From positions 13,855,571 through 13,919,570 of the forward strand of contig OY747716.1 in the NCBI GenBank assembly GCA_963556495.2: a stretch of 64,000 nucleotides of DNA, in the 5' to 3' direction. The notes beneath the pieces were generated by a model. It did not search any database and had not been told where the DNA came from. It was given only the letters and a program-made list of their open reading frames with translations. Positions 21,966 to 33,000 of the stretch are shown piece by piece (positions within the stretch are counted from its first letter, which is position 1; each line of letters begins with the position of its first letter). The translations under genes were made by a program, and so were the position numbers. The DNA comes from Valencia hispanica. Taxonomy: Eukaryota > Chordata > Actinopteri > Cyprinodontiformes > Valenciidae.

Positions 21966-23330
21966 AATTTTCACACATATATCAAGTAGAGTACTATAGC
22001 AAAAGCTGTACTGCTCCGCTTGTGAAAGTAAATCTGTTGGGCTTCCACTTGGTACTCAGACACCAATTCTGAGCTCCACACTGCCAAACAGGACATGAAA
22101 AAATATATATATATATATACACACCTAATTCCGTCATCAGCAGCCGTTTAGCTCTGGGGTGGCCTGGTAGCAACCATTATTTCAATTCAGATGTGTTGGA
22201 GAAGGAACACTGGTCTATTTCAAAGCATATACAGTACATGCATCATGCAGAGAGGTGACTTGACTGAACAGCAAAAGAATCCAGTTTATTTTCTTCTGGT
22301 TAAAGAAAGCAGCAACTTTCAAAATGTCAACCAATACTTGTCTCCCCCAGTCTACCTGCCACATTCAGCAGTCCACCTTTATATACATCTTTAAAACCCC
22401 ACCTTCTCAATTCAGATTGGCCAACCCTTCCAAAAAGAGAAAAAACAAAGTTCAACTTTCACATCACCATTCAAATAAATTTCCAATAATGAAATAGCAA
22501 ACATACATACAACATACACAATTTACAAGTCATTTATTCTCTTCATTTCTTTGACTTTCCTCCCATTGATAACCAAGCATTTCCTATATATGAGCTAAAA
22601 TTTCAGGTGGGCGTCCTTCTTTAGCTCCAACAAGATGGCTGCCACAGAGGACACACCCCCATGGTAAACATTTTGACTTTAGCACACAGCATCGTCACAA
22701 TACATCCACACTCTAAAATTAATATAGTGCAGTTAAAGAAGAACTTAGTGCTTCTTAACAAGCATTAGTATGGCCCATTCAAAGTCCAAAGCTAAATTTG
22801 TCATAATCCGTGGGTCTTTGTGCTATTAAAGTCACTTTGGTTTCATAATTTGATTATTTTAGATAGTAATAATTTCATAAAACATGCAACCTGTGGTCTG
22901 TTGATTGTACAGCGTTTTAAATTCTAAGTTTAGTGCAGTGAATCTCATTTATTTTCTGTCATGATCTGACAGAGCTTATAGAAGGGGTTGTTCTTAAACA
23001 TTGATAGGGTTGTTTCCTAGACATTGCTAGCCCTGACCTTTGCGCTAAGCTCAGAGTTGTTGTTTTTGGAGGACGTCGGCGTTTCAGTGAGTTTTTTCAT
23101 CATGGCTGGCTGGTTTATTCTGTCTGTGTGGAGGGCCGACCTAATCCGCGCCTAACCAGGTAACAACAGGTACAGGAGCTGCAGCCACCAAGACACTACG
23201 GGAAAAGCGTTTGTGTATTCCATTTTGTTTGTTAAATTCCACGATTCCATCCACTTTTCCAATATCGCGGACTTAATAGAGCCCTATTTTGTCAGACTGC
23301 ACATTGGTGTGTCTGTGTAGACTACCTCTG
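21966..23330. other. No gene recognised; (AT)n microsatellite
   Basis: An (AT)n tract lies at about 22103-22119. The rest of this 1.4 kb shows no coding motif. A GC-richer patch at 23040-23200 is unassigned. Confidence 0.45.
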
Positions 23331-24055
23331 CTGGATTGAACAGGTGTCAGGTTCCATGGATTTTTGCTTTGTTTTCCTTCCACTTAATTTCCTTCCCCTC
23401 TGTACCCCAAGCTGCGTTCTTGTTTTGTTCCCTCCTGTTTGTGTTTAAACTTAGTTCTTTTCCTTATCTAGTTTTTTCATGTTAGATTATTCCTTGTCTT
23501 TATTAGTTTATTCTGGCACTTCCTTGTTTCTGTTTCTTCTTCTTGCTCTTAGATATTGTCACCTTTTTGTTTGTGTCCTCATTTGTTTCCTTAGTTTATT
23601 CCCTCTAGATAGTTTCCTAATTTATTTCTTCCTTCTGCTCTCTAGTGTTTCCTTAGTTCCCCTTCTTAGACTTATTATCTTTAGTTTCTTAAGAGTTTTC
23701 TGTCTCCCTAACCATTCTACCTCTCTTCCCAGTTGTTGATTGTTTCCACCTGCTCTCTGATTCCCCTAATTGGTCATTGGTCTTCTCTCACTTTCTCATT
23801 TCCTCCCCAGTATATGTTCTGCTTTCATTCAGTCACTACTTGCTGGTTTGTCGTCATTATTTCCCTGTCTGGTTCCTGATTCCTGCCCAGTTCCTGTTTC
23901 CTGCCCAGTTCCTATTTTTTCCTTATCTCTGCTTTTTTTGTTCTCCTAGTTCTGTAAGTTTTTGCTCCTTGTTTTTGTTAACAATTAAATCATTTAAGTT
24001 TTATTTTTGCTGCCTTTGGGTCCTATTTTACATGCAAACATGACAACAGGTTGAT
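23331..24055. repeat. Pyrimidine-rich interspersed repeat, unclassified
   Basis: About 700 bp of T/C-rich sequence with local duplications (cctgcccagttcctgtttcc followed by cctgcccagttcctattttt at 23883-23925), ending aattaaatcatttaagtttt, then gctgcctttgggtcctattt and catgcaaacatgacaac. I recall this ending from many fish loci, but cannot assign the superfamily. ORFs through it are low-complexity Leu/Phe/Ser runs. Confidence 0.45.
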
Positions 24056-24060
24056 TAGTT

Positions 24061-24187
24061 TTAGCACTGCTGCCACCTAGTGACTGGAGCCTTGTTTATC
24101 GTTCAAAAGTGAATAAAGACAAAAGTCCTCCTGCCTTTCGCGCCCTTCCGGACACCTGGCGCGCCCCACAATTTGAGAAGTACTGGT
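24061..24187. mobile_element. hAT-type terminal fragment
   Basis: The segment ends cgcgccccacaatttgagaa followed by gtactggttta. This is the inverse of the widespread hAT/Charlie end cagtggttctcaaac. No opposite end was found nearby, so this is a solo terminal fragment. Confidence 0.5.
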
Positions 24188-27100
24188 TTAGTGTATGCTT
24201 CTGGGTTCTTGTTTAGATTCATGCGTAATCATTTATGTATTCCTTAGTCATTTTCCCTCAGTTACTCAGTACATGGCCACTCTCAGCTGCATTACCTTAT
24301 GTTGATTAATCTCCCCTGGTTTCTATTTCAGCATTTACTTCCTCAGCAGTTATAAGCCAATCAGTTTTCCACCCTCCTCGCCAGATCCTTCAATTTACCT
24401 GCCATGCTCATTTGCCTCCACAGCTCGCCGTCTATTCAGGATCTGTGAGTTCTCAATCCACCAAAAAATGTAACATAGTAAAATTCAGCATCTGAAGCTA
24501 AACTCTAAAATTGAGCTTCATAGGCACTTTCCATCCAATCTGAGAACGAGCCATTTTGCGATGAATAATTAGCAAAACTTTAAGTCCGATCTGCAGCTGT
24601 AATTGCAGCAAAAGATGACACTACAATGACTTTGGGAAACGAAATAAAAATGCACACGTTTTGCAGACCATGTATCATTTTCCTTCAAAAACATGCCGAC
24701 GTTTATTTTGGTCCAGAACATAAAATCCTGATAAAATACATGTTTGTGGTGTTAAAGTGAGATCCAATATGAAGTTCCCCAAATGGTCAGCTTCAAGAAT
24801 GCATCTTAAAAAGAAGGTGCTTGAACTATTTATAGATATAGGAGAAAGGTGCAGATACAGGATGCGGAGTTCAGCTGGCTGCAGCCACAATGTGTTTCCC
24901 TTCAGCAAACGTCACGTTCATAAATCTTATAACTCATTCCTACATTTCTGCACACATGGCCATAGTAGCTCTGTACAATGGCTTCCATTTACAGCTTCTG
25001 CTAGCTGACTGCGCTCAGAGCCGAGAGGCATTAACATCGAAACGCCATAAAAGCTTCAGAGGAATCTCTGAGGAGACGAAAGGTTTACGGCCCATCTCCG
25101 GCAGCCGCCTCCCCCTTCACCCCCTCACACCTCTAAGTGTCAAATGAGTTTCAGGACCAACATTGTAACACAGCGCGGGGAACGTCTGCAGTGAGTGGGA
25201 GCCATGGGAGGGCTCTTACATAGTCTCTACATTATATTAGTGCTCATTCATGAGTTAGCACGTGGCAGGAGTCTTTACAAACTGTCCTGCAGGTTTCCGT
25301 TCAGTCCTCACGCTTTCTCTGTGAATGGTAGACCGATCGGCTGTGTTTATGGCCCCTGTTGGTGATTTAATAGGGTACATGACCCTGGGGGAATCTGCAG
25401 TTCGGAAAGTATGTGGGCAATATGACAAAAATCTAAACAGAGAACTCTGGTAGGGCAACAATGTAGGCTATGTAAACACATCCTGTAGGTGTAATTTATT
25501 TACAGTAGAGCAACAGTAGTGTGTTGTGAGTGAGCACAGGGTAGACCAGCCGGAGGTGCACTGCAGACTTCAGTAATATAAATTTACAGTAGGGTGATTT
25601 AGCATTAGAAGGGGTCACGTTGTAATTATGAGTAATTTTCAAAACAATATTTTTTTGCTGCAAACCAAATCAAAATGTTTTGCAACTAGCTCATAGAAAT
25701 CCTTCTTTCACTACAGAGCACCTTGAGCAGCTTACGCTCCATCTGCTCACATCTGGATCCATTCACTAAAACATTTTCAATGCTCTTACTGTTCACACAC
25801 ACTATCTCACAGCCCCCTCCCTTGCCATGAAGCGAGGCTTTAATGAATGAACAAATAAAAGCAAGGTCAGGCCTATCTCTGGGTTTATCCTAAGCGGTAC
25901 AGGTGCAGCGAGGTTAAGGCTAAAGGGGGAGGGAGATACCGTCTGGTCAGACCCAAGGTCAGCTGATGATGGAGTAGCAAGTGAGGGAGTGCATGGACAG
26001 AGACGGTGGGAGCTGAATGTGCATCGGTTGGACAACCTGTAACCTGCAACCACTTATCTGCCATCTGGCTTACGGAGGACAGATGGAGGAGGCACCTGAC
26101 TCACCCAAAGAGTCAAGGGAGAGGAGCCTCTCACTAGGGCGCAGGGACCAATGGCAAGAGAATGTAGGCTGGAGACTTGGGCCATTGGGACTAAGTCGAG
26201 ACACATGGAGCCACTTTGCTTCACTAAAAGCTAGTGTCGTGTCTACAGCATCTGTACCTTGTCATTATCTGTCCCTGCATGCCCTAATTTCATCCCCCAT
26301 AGTTCCCTGGGACACCTATAATGAAGGTAATACAGAGCAGGGCTGGTGCCAGTGGAACAGGCCCCTGGAGCCAGCAGGTTGGTGACTCACACCGTAACAA
26401 GGAGGATGAGCAATGCAACCTCACTGGACTTTCAAACGCCAGACACAGGAGCATGAAAACACACAAACAGCCACCTCCGCTGCCAGCTGCTAGTCTGCAG
26501 ATCCATAATTGGCTCAGGATCAAGGCTCTTAGCCCAGGGACCTGCAGGCAGCGCGGGGTCTCTGTGGAGCTGAAGTTGCGCAACTACTTCACGGAGGCAT
26601 GGACGGAGCCTACAGTGCGCTGTGCAATTATCAAGCATGATGGGACATGGAGAGAGGAGAACATCTGGCACTGGTGGACAGGGGCGGGACGCACCTCCAG
26701 CCTCCAGCCCTCCACCTCCAACCCGCCCCCCACACCCACACTGTTCATTTTTTCACACAGGAGAGGTTTTCCTTTGATCTTCAGTTGGAGCTGTCAGCTG
26801 TGCCTCTTCAGATCAATCACGCCGACAGAGGATTATCCCAGCCATCAGTATCGTTGGACTGCAGGGACTATGTCATATTGTAGGGTAAAATGAACCTTTT
26901 CTGGGCTAGAAGCAAAAGTCTGCTGTAAGTTCAGCATGTCCCCCTTTCCCTGTCTATCTCTATTTATCATTTTTTTCCCCACTGCCAGACAGACAGACGG
27001 TCTCACGGTTACTGGGAACAGCGTTATAGTGTAACTTCAAAGCACCCTGCATTGTAAGCAATATTGCATATTTCTTACAGGTGGCGGTGGGGCGATAATC

Positions 27101-28153
27101 CACTGTCCAAATGAAAACAAACTGCTGTCATCACAACAAAGGGAGTTTATGCTTCAAAGGCTCTTACAGTAATTAATTCAGATTTAATAACATAACACAT
27201 GGCACACGGAGTGTCACTGAGATCATAACATTTACACAACACCTTGCTGTCTGTTTACGCGGCCGATCTCTAATGACACGCAGTTATTAGGGCCGCGAAC
27301 TAGAAAACGAAGGAGACATGTGTTGGCTAGAGAAGAACGCCATCTTGTCATGTTTAAGGCGTTGTAGAGACATGTGATGTCATCTTCCTGACTCGCAGGC
27401 ACCCTGTCCTTGTCCAATTAGGGATGTTGCAGAGTAAGGTAATGGGAAACGGGTGTGTCCTTTAAAAGAAAAAGAAAAAACAAGACAAGGAATGGCTTAA
27501 TAGAAGGTCAAATGGAATGGTTTTGAAAATGCATGCGGCCTTGTTGTTGGGGGAGGAACACTATTAAATCAGTCCAACTATGCAAACACAGGGAGACGTT
27601 CAGGATCCTAAAACCGTCGTACAAAAGACCAAACAGCACTACCATAAGCATGGAAGTGAGGTCATCTTCATGGAAATTCAGCATGTGTTTTTTTTTTTTT
27701 TTTTTAAGATCCCACATTGTTAAAAGAATCTGATTCATGTCTTGGTGTTTTGTGCGTGCAAATCAAAATCTATCTTCCATCCTCTCCTTAGTTGCCCCAT
27801 GCCCAGAAGAAGACAGCATTACAAACAGATGTTCCACAGAGATGTTTGAAACAGCTGCAAGCAAGTAAAAGTGGAAAATCAGTCTTCTTTTTCTTTTCCT
27901 TTTTTTGTATGAGGCTGTATTACTGTAACCATGAAATTAACTTGTTAAAAATATATATTTCATTGATACTTTGCCACACTGACTGATGGCACACCCCATA
28001 CTTTTTGTTTAAATCCCTTAAAAGCTTCATGGGAAGGCTACTGTTTTCTTAGTGGCACAAACAGTGTCTTTCACCTCCCTTTCATAATTCTTTAAAAATG
28101 GGTATGGGAGTTTCTCAGCTTTCAACAACTAGCTTGAAGGCACACTGAAAGAC
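24188..28153. other. No gene recognised, about 4 kb
   Basis: Contains an 18-T run at 27688-27705. ORFs at 25802-26053, 26017-26385 and 26321-26893 show no protein-family motif and overlap on opposite strands. Some patches (25000-25150, 26000-26900) are more GC-rich than the surroundings and could hide regulatory sequence, but I see no direct evidence. Confidence 0.45.
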
Positions 28154-28529
28154 CTGGGGTCTCATTTACAAAACGTTGCGTAGAATCATTACCAAAACCG
28201 TCCTTAAGCTCAGCAACTTTTTTTTACTTATGTCTAGTAAGTTTCCGATCTATCAAACTTGGAGTCCGCACAGCTGCACGCACTTTCCGGTTTATAAAAC
28301 CTACTCTCCCTAGAAATGTGCGCAGATGTTTTTGGATCATATCCCGCCTCCTACACACCCACTTTCTCCCATAAACGGTCCATGCAAAGTGTCTAGTGAA
28401 TATTCTGCATCGACTTAAGCCAGCTAATATGGGGCGTTTCACAGGTAACCGTGGCAACCGAGAGGCGGAGAAAGTAATTCCACATAGACAGCTGCAGGCT
28501 CGTAGAGGCACGGAAAACTGTTCTATTTC

Positions 28530-29100
28530 AATCAATCACTCAATCAGCGCTTTATTCAGCCGAATGCAGCCAAACTGCTTCACATTAAAAGACAAAAATA
28601 CAGTTGCAAAAAGAAAATGTGTGACAAGAAGAGAGTAAAAAGATTTAAAAATGTAATAATAAAAGCAGCACAAGCAATAAAAAAAGATAAGAACAATAAA
28701 GTTTCTATTAGGTCTATATGATTACTTCTTGTAACAACAATAAGACTGGAATTTAATTAAAACAAATAAAACTACACATTTTAAGCCTGACTGAAAAGGT
28801 GAGTTTTAAGTCTACTTTTAAAAAGTAGCCTATCCTCCTTGCAAAATATTGATTTGGGGTCACAAACAACTGGAAGAGCTGCAAGTAAAGCAGCGTTGAT
28901 CCAGCAGCGTTCCTGACATAAAAAGAAGAGCGGGGGACGGGGTGCACGGTTCCAGGGGGTCAGTAGATCTAACACCGGGTCCAGCTCAGCACATAGATCT
29001 AATAGGACTGCTTTAAGGAATCTACATCAGGTCCCCCATCCAGATGCTTCCAGTGGCTGATCTACAATGAGCGCCAGCATCCAATGTGCAGCATTATGCA
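28530..29100 (-). mobile_element. 5'-truncated LINE 3' end (minus strand)
   Basis: On the minus strand a C-terminal ORF2 piece (about 28975-28781) reads CQERCWINAALL and then LLFKSRLKTHLFSQA, the standard end of L2/Rex ORF2 (FKSRLKTHLF). It is followed by about 250 bp of AT-rich 3' UTR and a terminal ataaagcgctgattgagtga then ttgattg tail near 28530. The same type of tail closes the LINE at 37.16 kb. Only the last tenth of a LINE is present, as expected from incomplete reverse transcription. Confidence 0.7.
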
Positions 29101-29157
29101 GGGGACGCTGCAGTATTCATACTTCACACAATTAACTCACCAGTAAGTACAATTTCT

Positions 29158-29711
29158 TTTTTTTCTTTTTTCTTTTCTTTTTTTCTTTTTATCCCACGAT
29201 TTTTTCCCCATTATTTATCACCCAGTGCTCCTTAGTTCAGGTCCTGGGGTTCCACTCTCCCTCTGTGCCGGCCCCGGGAGGTGCCCCTCACTGAAACCCA
29301 AGCCTCCTTCATGCTTGGGGAGTGGGCAGGCCCTTCTTTTCACCCTACGGGGCGGGGTTTCTCCGGCTGGACATAGCGCGCGGAAGGATCACGTTATTCC
29401 AGCCAGATCCTCCCCAACTCCACGGGCGCCCCGGCCGGCCAGGAGGTGGCAGTATGCAGCCCCAGGACTAATGCATGTTTTTGTGGGAGTAGCTCACATT
29501 AGCTGCTCAAGGGAACACGGGGAGAACATGCAAACTCCACACAGAAAGGCCCTTTCACCAACCCCACCCAGGGTGTGGGTGACGATGATGTGGGGGAACA
29601 AACACACCCTCAGCACCCACAGCGTCCCCGGCGGTAATCGAACCCGGGACCTTCTAGCTGTGAGGTGAGCCAGGCTACCAGCTGCGCCACCGTTCCCCCC
29701 CCCCCCCCCCC
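29158..29711 (-). mobile_element. tRNA-derived SINE with 16-bp target duplication (minus strand)
   Basis: On the minus strand the unit begins with a 17-G run (29711-29695) and a tRNA-like head. The A box TGGCGCAGCTGG (29689-29678) fits TRGCNNAGYNGG exactly, and the B box GGTTCGATTAC (29644-29634) has one mismatch. A fish SINE core follows (cctttctgtgtggagtttgc, then atgttctccccgtgttcc), then a GC-rich body and an A/G-rich tail (29200-29158). Flanks agtaagtacaatttct (29142-29157) and aataagtgcaatttct (29712-29727) are a 16-bp target duplication with two differences. SINEs are copied by LINE machinery and transcribed by RNA polymerase III. The 147-codon plus-strand ORF across it is antisense chance. 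Confidence 0.85.
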
Positions 29712-29840
29712 AATAAGTGCAATTTCTATATAATCTGAATAGATAAATACATATGAACATACTGTGATATAATTCTTATGTGCAACATATTTTCATTCAG
29801 ATTCTCATTTTTATTTTTATTCTCAGTTCAGAGATGGGAT

Positions 29841-29856
29841 GGGGGGGGGGGGGGGG
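29841..29856 (+). repeat. Run of 16 G
   Basis: Homopolymer G tract within the inverted-repeat element, 129 bp from the C17 run (29695-29711) that forms the SINE's first bases. Confidence 0.9.
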
Positions 29857-30091
29857 TGGTGACTGCTGGTTGTGTGTCTGTGTGCGCAAAGCTCTACAAG
29901 TTTGAAATTGTGATCACTCCTGCTGCGCTGTCAGTGTCCTCTGTGTCCACAAAGTGCGTAAGCAAGGTCCTTAGTGTGCTTAAAGTTACACACATTTTTC
30001 CGTCACGTTTTTTTCTATAAATCCCAAACTTTGCGTATAAAGTTGCTTACGTAGTTTTGTATGTAAGCAAGCTTTATAAATGAGACCCCAG

Positions 30092-33000
30092 TTCTTGTTG
30101 CAGCTCTCCGCCTAAAAAATAAACCCCTGAGTAACACGCAAGGTCGATTTTACATCACTAGTCTGTCAGGTAAAAAGATGTGGAAACTGTAAGAAGTTTA
30201 TGTAGCTGTTTGAAGACAAGAAGATGAGAAGGGATGGATATTAGAGTACAAAGAAAATGTAAAAAAAAGTTGAGAAATGTTGGACAAATATGTTTTTATG
30301 GTTTATCAGGCTTGTTTAGGAAAGCATCTAGAGAGGCACCCTACAACAGAGGCACGTTTTGTCTTCTCGTAGATGTGTACGGACATCTAAAGACTGGACG
30401 GACAGGACTCAACTGCGATCAAGTGATTTGACATCAATGGCGTTTTGTTCTAGTTCTGTTTGTAATTGTATTCTGGACTCTGCTGTTGCAATGGGCTGTG
30501 TTCCCAGGTCACAGCAACACTCCTGCAGGAGGAGAACGAAGTCAGGGGAAGCACTCTGTGTAGACGGCCCAGTTTTGAACCCTGCTGTGGAAATGCAGAC
30601 AATGTATGGCCTGGGTGGATAAAAAGCTTCGAGGGAGAGAGGGGGCAATTTCTTTGTGAATCAAGGTTTACTTTGTATTTTTGCAATAAATTCTAACAAA
30701 GAGCAATTAATAACTAAACACTGTTAAACACTGGGAAAACCCATCCTGCAGCAGGACCGGTTGTCATAGTTATAGTTTAAATATAAAAAGGGTGATTGTG
30801 TTTTTAGAATATATAACTCGCATATTAAAAATAAAGTTTAAAGTTTATTTTAAATAAGTTTAAAAATGAATACCATCTAATGTTCTTTGGATTTGAAATT
30901 GGAATCCGAGCCAGGGAGGATTTTTGTAAATTATTGTGAATTATTCCGTACGGAAGTGTTTAGCTGACAGAGCTGGGAAATAAATTCAGGAGCAGTATCT
31001 CAAATTCGAATGAGAAACTCGAGGTATTTGGTATATAAAGTTGTTATAACGAGATTTATCTCCCGTCAATTTTTGCTTTCACACCTGATTTGCTTCTCAC
31101 CAGGGTTCATATGGAACCGCTCGCTTGTTTGGTGTGCACCAAAGTTTGATGGCTCGAAACAAGAGAGGAAACGCAATATAGTTCATTTTAAGCAAACTAA
31201 GCGAAGCTGGTGTGAATACGCCCTAAGTGTCATGAAGAAGGGAAAGAGTCAGAGGGACCCTCTTTCTTTCCTTTTTTATTGAGTTGTAATCTATCAGAAA
31301 AACGTAGTTTTATTTCTTGTCAAGACGAGATACTGCTCCTGTAATTTTGTGTTTGAGCAATGAAATGAAGGAATTTACAGCACTTCAGAATCTTACCCCT
31401 AATCAAAGCTATAAAGGACTGATTTCACATTCAGCTAGCTACCAGATGGCTTTACCCTGCTGATGAAATTGTTATATAAATCAAAACTATTTGATAAGTC
31501 TTTAAATTGTTTATTTTGAATGGTCCTTTAATATGATTACTGTTACCCCTGAAAGTTTCAATACACCTCCAGATCTCAAGGTTTTGTCTCTGCGTTCTAC
31601 GAAATGAACAGTGTCAGGTCAAATGTGGGATCTTAAGTTTTACAGCTCCCCACGGAAATCTGACAACCAACCCTGATGTGTCCACATAAAATTAACTTGC
31701 GTGGTGGATGAATGTCAAATTGTTGGCTCGTTAAGCTTGATAAACATGTGCGAATAAAACCTTTATTAATTTTAGTATTTGATTGAAAACTTTTCCCACA
31801 TGCTCGACAAACAATTTTTTTGTTAATCTTGCTCTGCTCTGAAACAGACTGTTGTTAACTGGGCAGGTTTGTACAGATAGTGTTCAGTCAAGTTCTTCCC
31901 TAGAATTCACTTATTTGCTTGCCTGACAAAAAAGCTTTCTTGTGTTTTGATAAGGCGCATTTCCAGTAGCAGAACTTCAGGGTAATTTTTATTATCTGAC
32001 GGGATAAATCTGATGGCCCGCTCCTCATAGCCATTGTGTCTTTATACAAAATTGGTTCTTCAAGGAATTTGTAAAGACATCAACATATCCTGACCGTTTC
32101 GGCAGTGAATAGCGCCATTCATCGCCAAAAGGCGCACACAGCATTAGAAATAACGGGAAATCAACATGGACAGAGCAGGGATCATTGCCATGTTTATTTT
32201 CTATGTTGTCATAAACTGCTTGACCAGCAGCTCTTCCAATTTTACAAAGCCGCTTATTTGGCAATGTCTGCTCATTTTCCTCTGAGTTACAACCAATCAG
32301 CGTGATTTGTTTACAGCTCCTACCCAGTGACTCTGAGTACATACCCAAAGACTGGTACTCCGTTGGCTCCAGAAATGGCACTAAAAACGGCCTTGTTGGT
32401 CTGGCCTGGCGTAGTGGTCTCTATTCAACCCCTTTACTGAGCATCCAAGTCAATGTATTCAGAACTTAAAGTTTTAAATAACATGATTTTAGCAGCAGAT
32501 TATAAAACTATAATACTGACTATAATACTAGATTTGTAACCACCATAATCATTGTTTCATCTCTGCTGTGTAGAGAGCTGACCAGTCTGGTGAGGCTTCT
32601 TCCAAGGAAGGTGAAACCATCAAAGTTATGATGCCCTTCAGTTAACCTGGAAACCTAGCATCAAAAGCTACACTTTTTGTATAAAATTATTTGGAATGTG
32701 TGTGCTATGTGAATGTATGTGCTAAGTTTTGTAAGCCTGAAACAGACCAAAGGTGAACGGAAGACCATGTCTGGTCAGAAGGGGGTTGGATGAGTCAATA
32801 CATTGCCCTTAATAATACCGTAGAGGCAGCAAATCTCTGCAATTAATTATTTTGTCAAATTGTAGAATTTTTGTCCAAAGACATTTTTGTTCCTCTTTAT
32901 TATCCATTTAAAAAGATGGACTTAGATATTAAATACTATAAACAGAAAGTTTTGAATTTTGCAGGTAACCATAGAGTTTTAGAGGCACTTTAATTACTCA

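Larger units (their letters stand above)
28154..30091. mobile_element. DNA transposon with ctggggtctcattta ends, containing later insertions
   Basis: The left end ctggggtctcatttacaaaa (28154) is matched in inverse orientation by ttataaatgagaccccag (30074-30091), with one mismatch over the outer 18. Just inside both ends are gcgta/tacgta words. No transposase is visible. The interior holds a LINE 3' end (28530-29100, minus) and a SINE (29158-29711, minus), so the original element was much shorter. I found no clear target-site duplication. The superfamily is undetermined. Confidence 0.62.

Noticed and set aside
26017..26893. ORFs of 122 and 190 codons
   Set aside because: No domain, no clear splice context, and overlapping ORFs on the other strand. 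Could be chance in a GC-richer patch.
29225..29668. 147-codon plus-strand ORF
   Set aside because: Antisense of a SINE.
32025..32381. 118-codon minus-strand ORF
   Set aside because: No recognisable family; length is compatible with chance. Left as unassigned.
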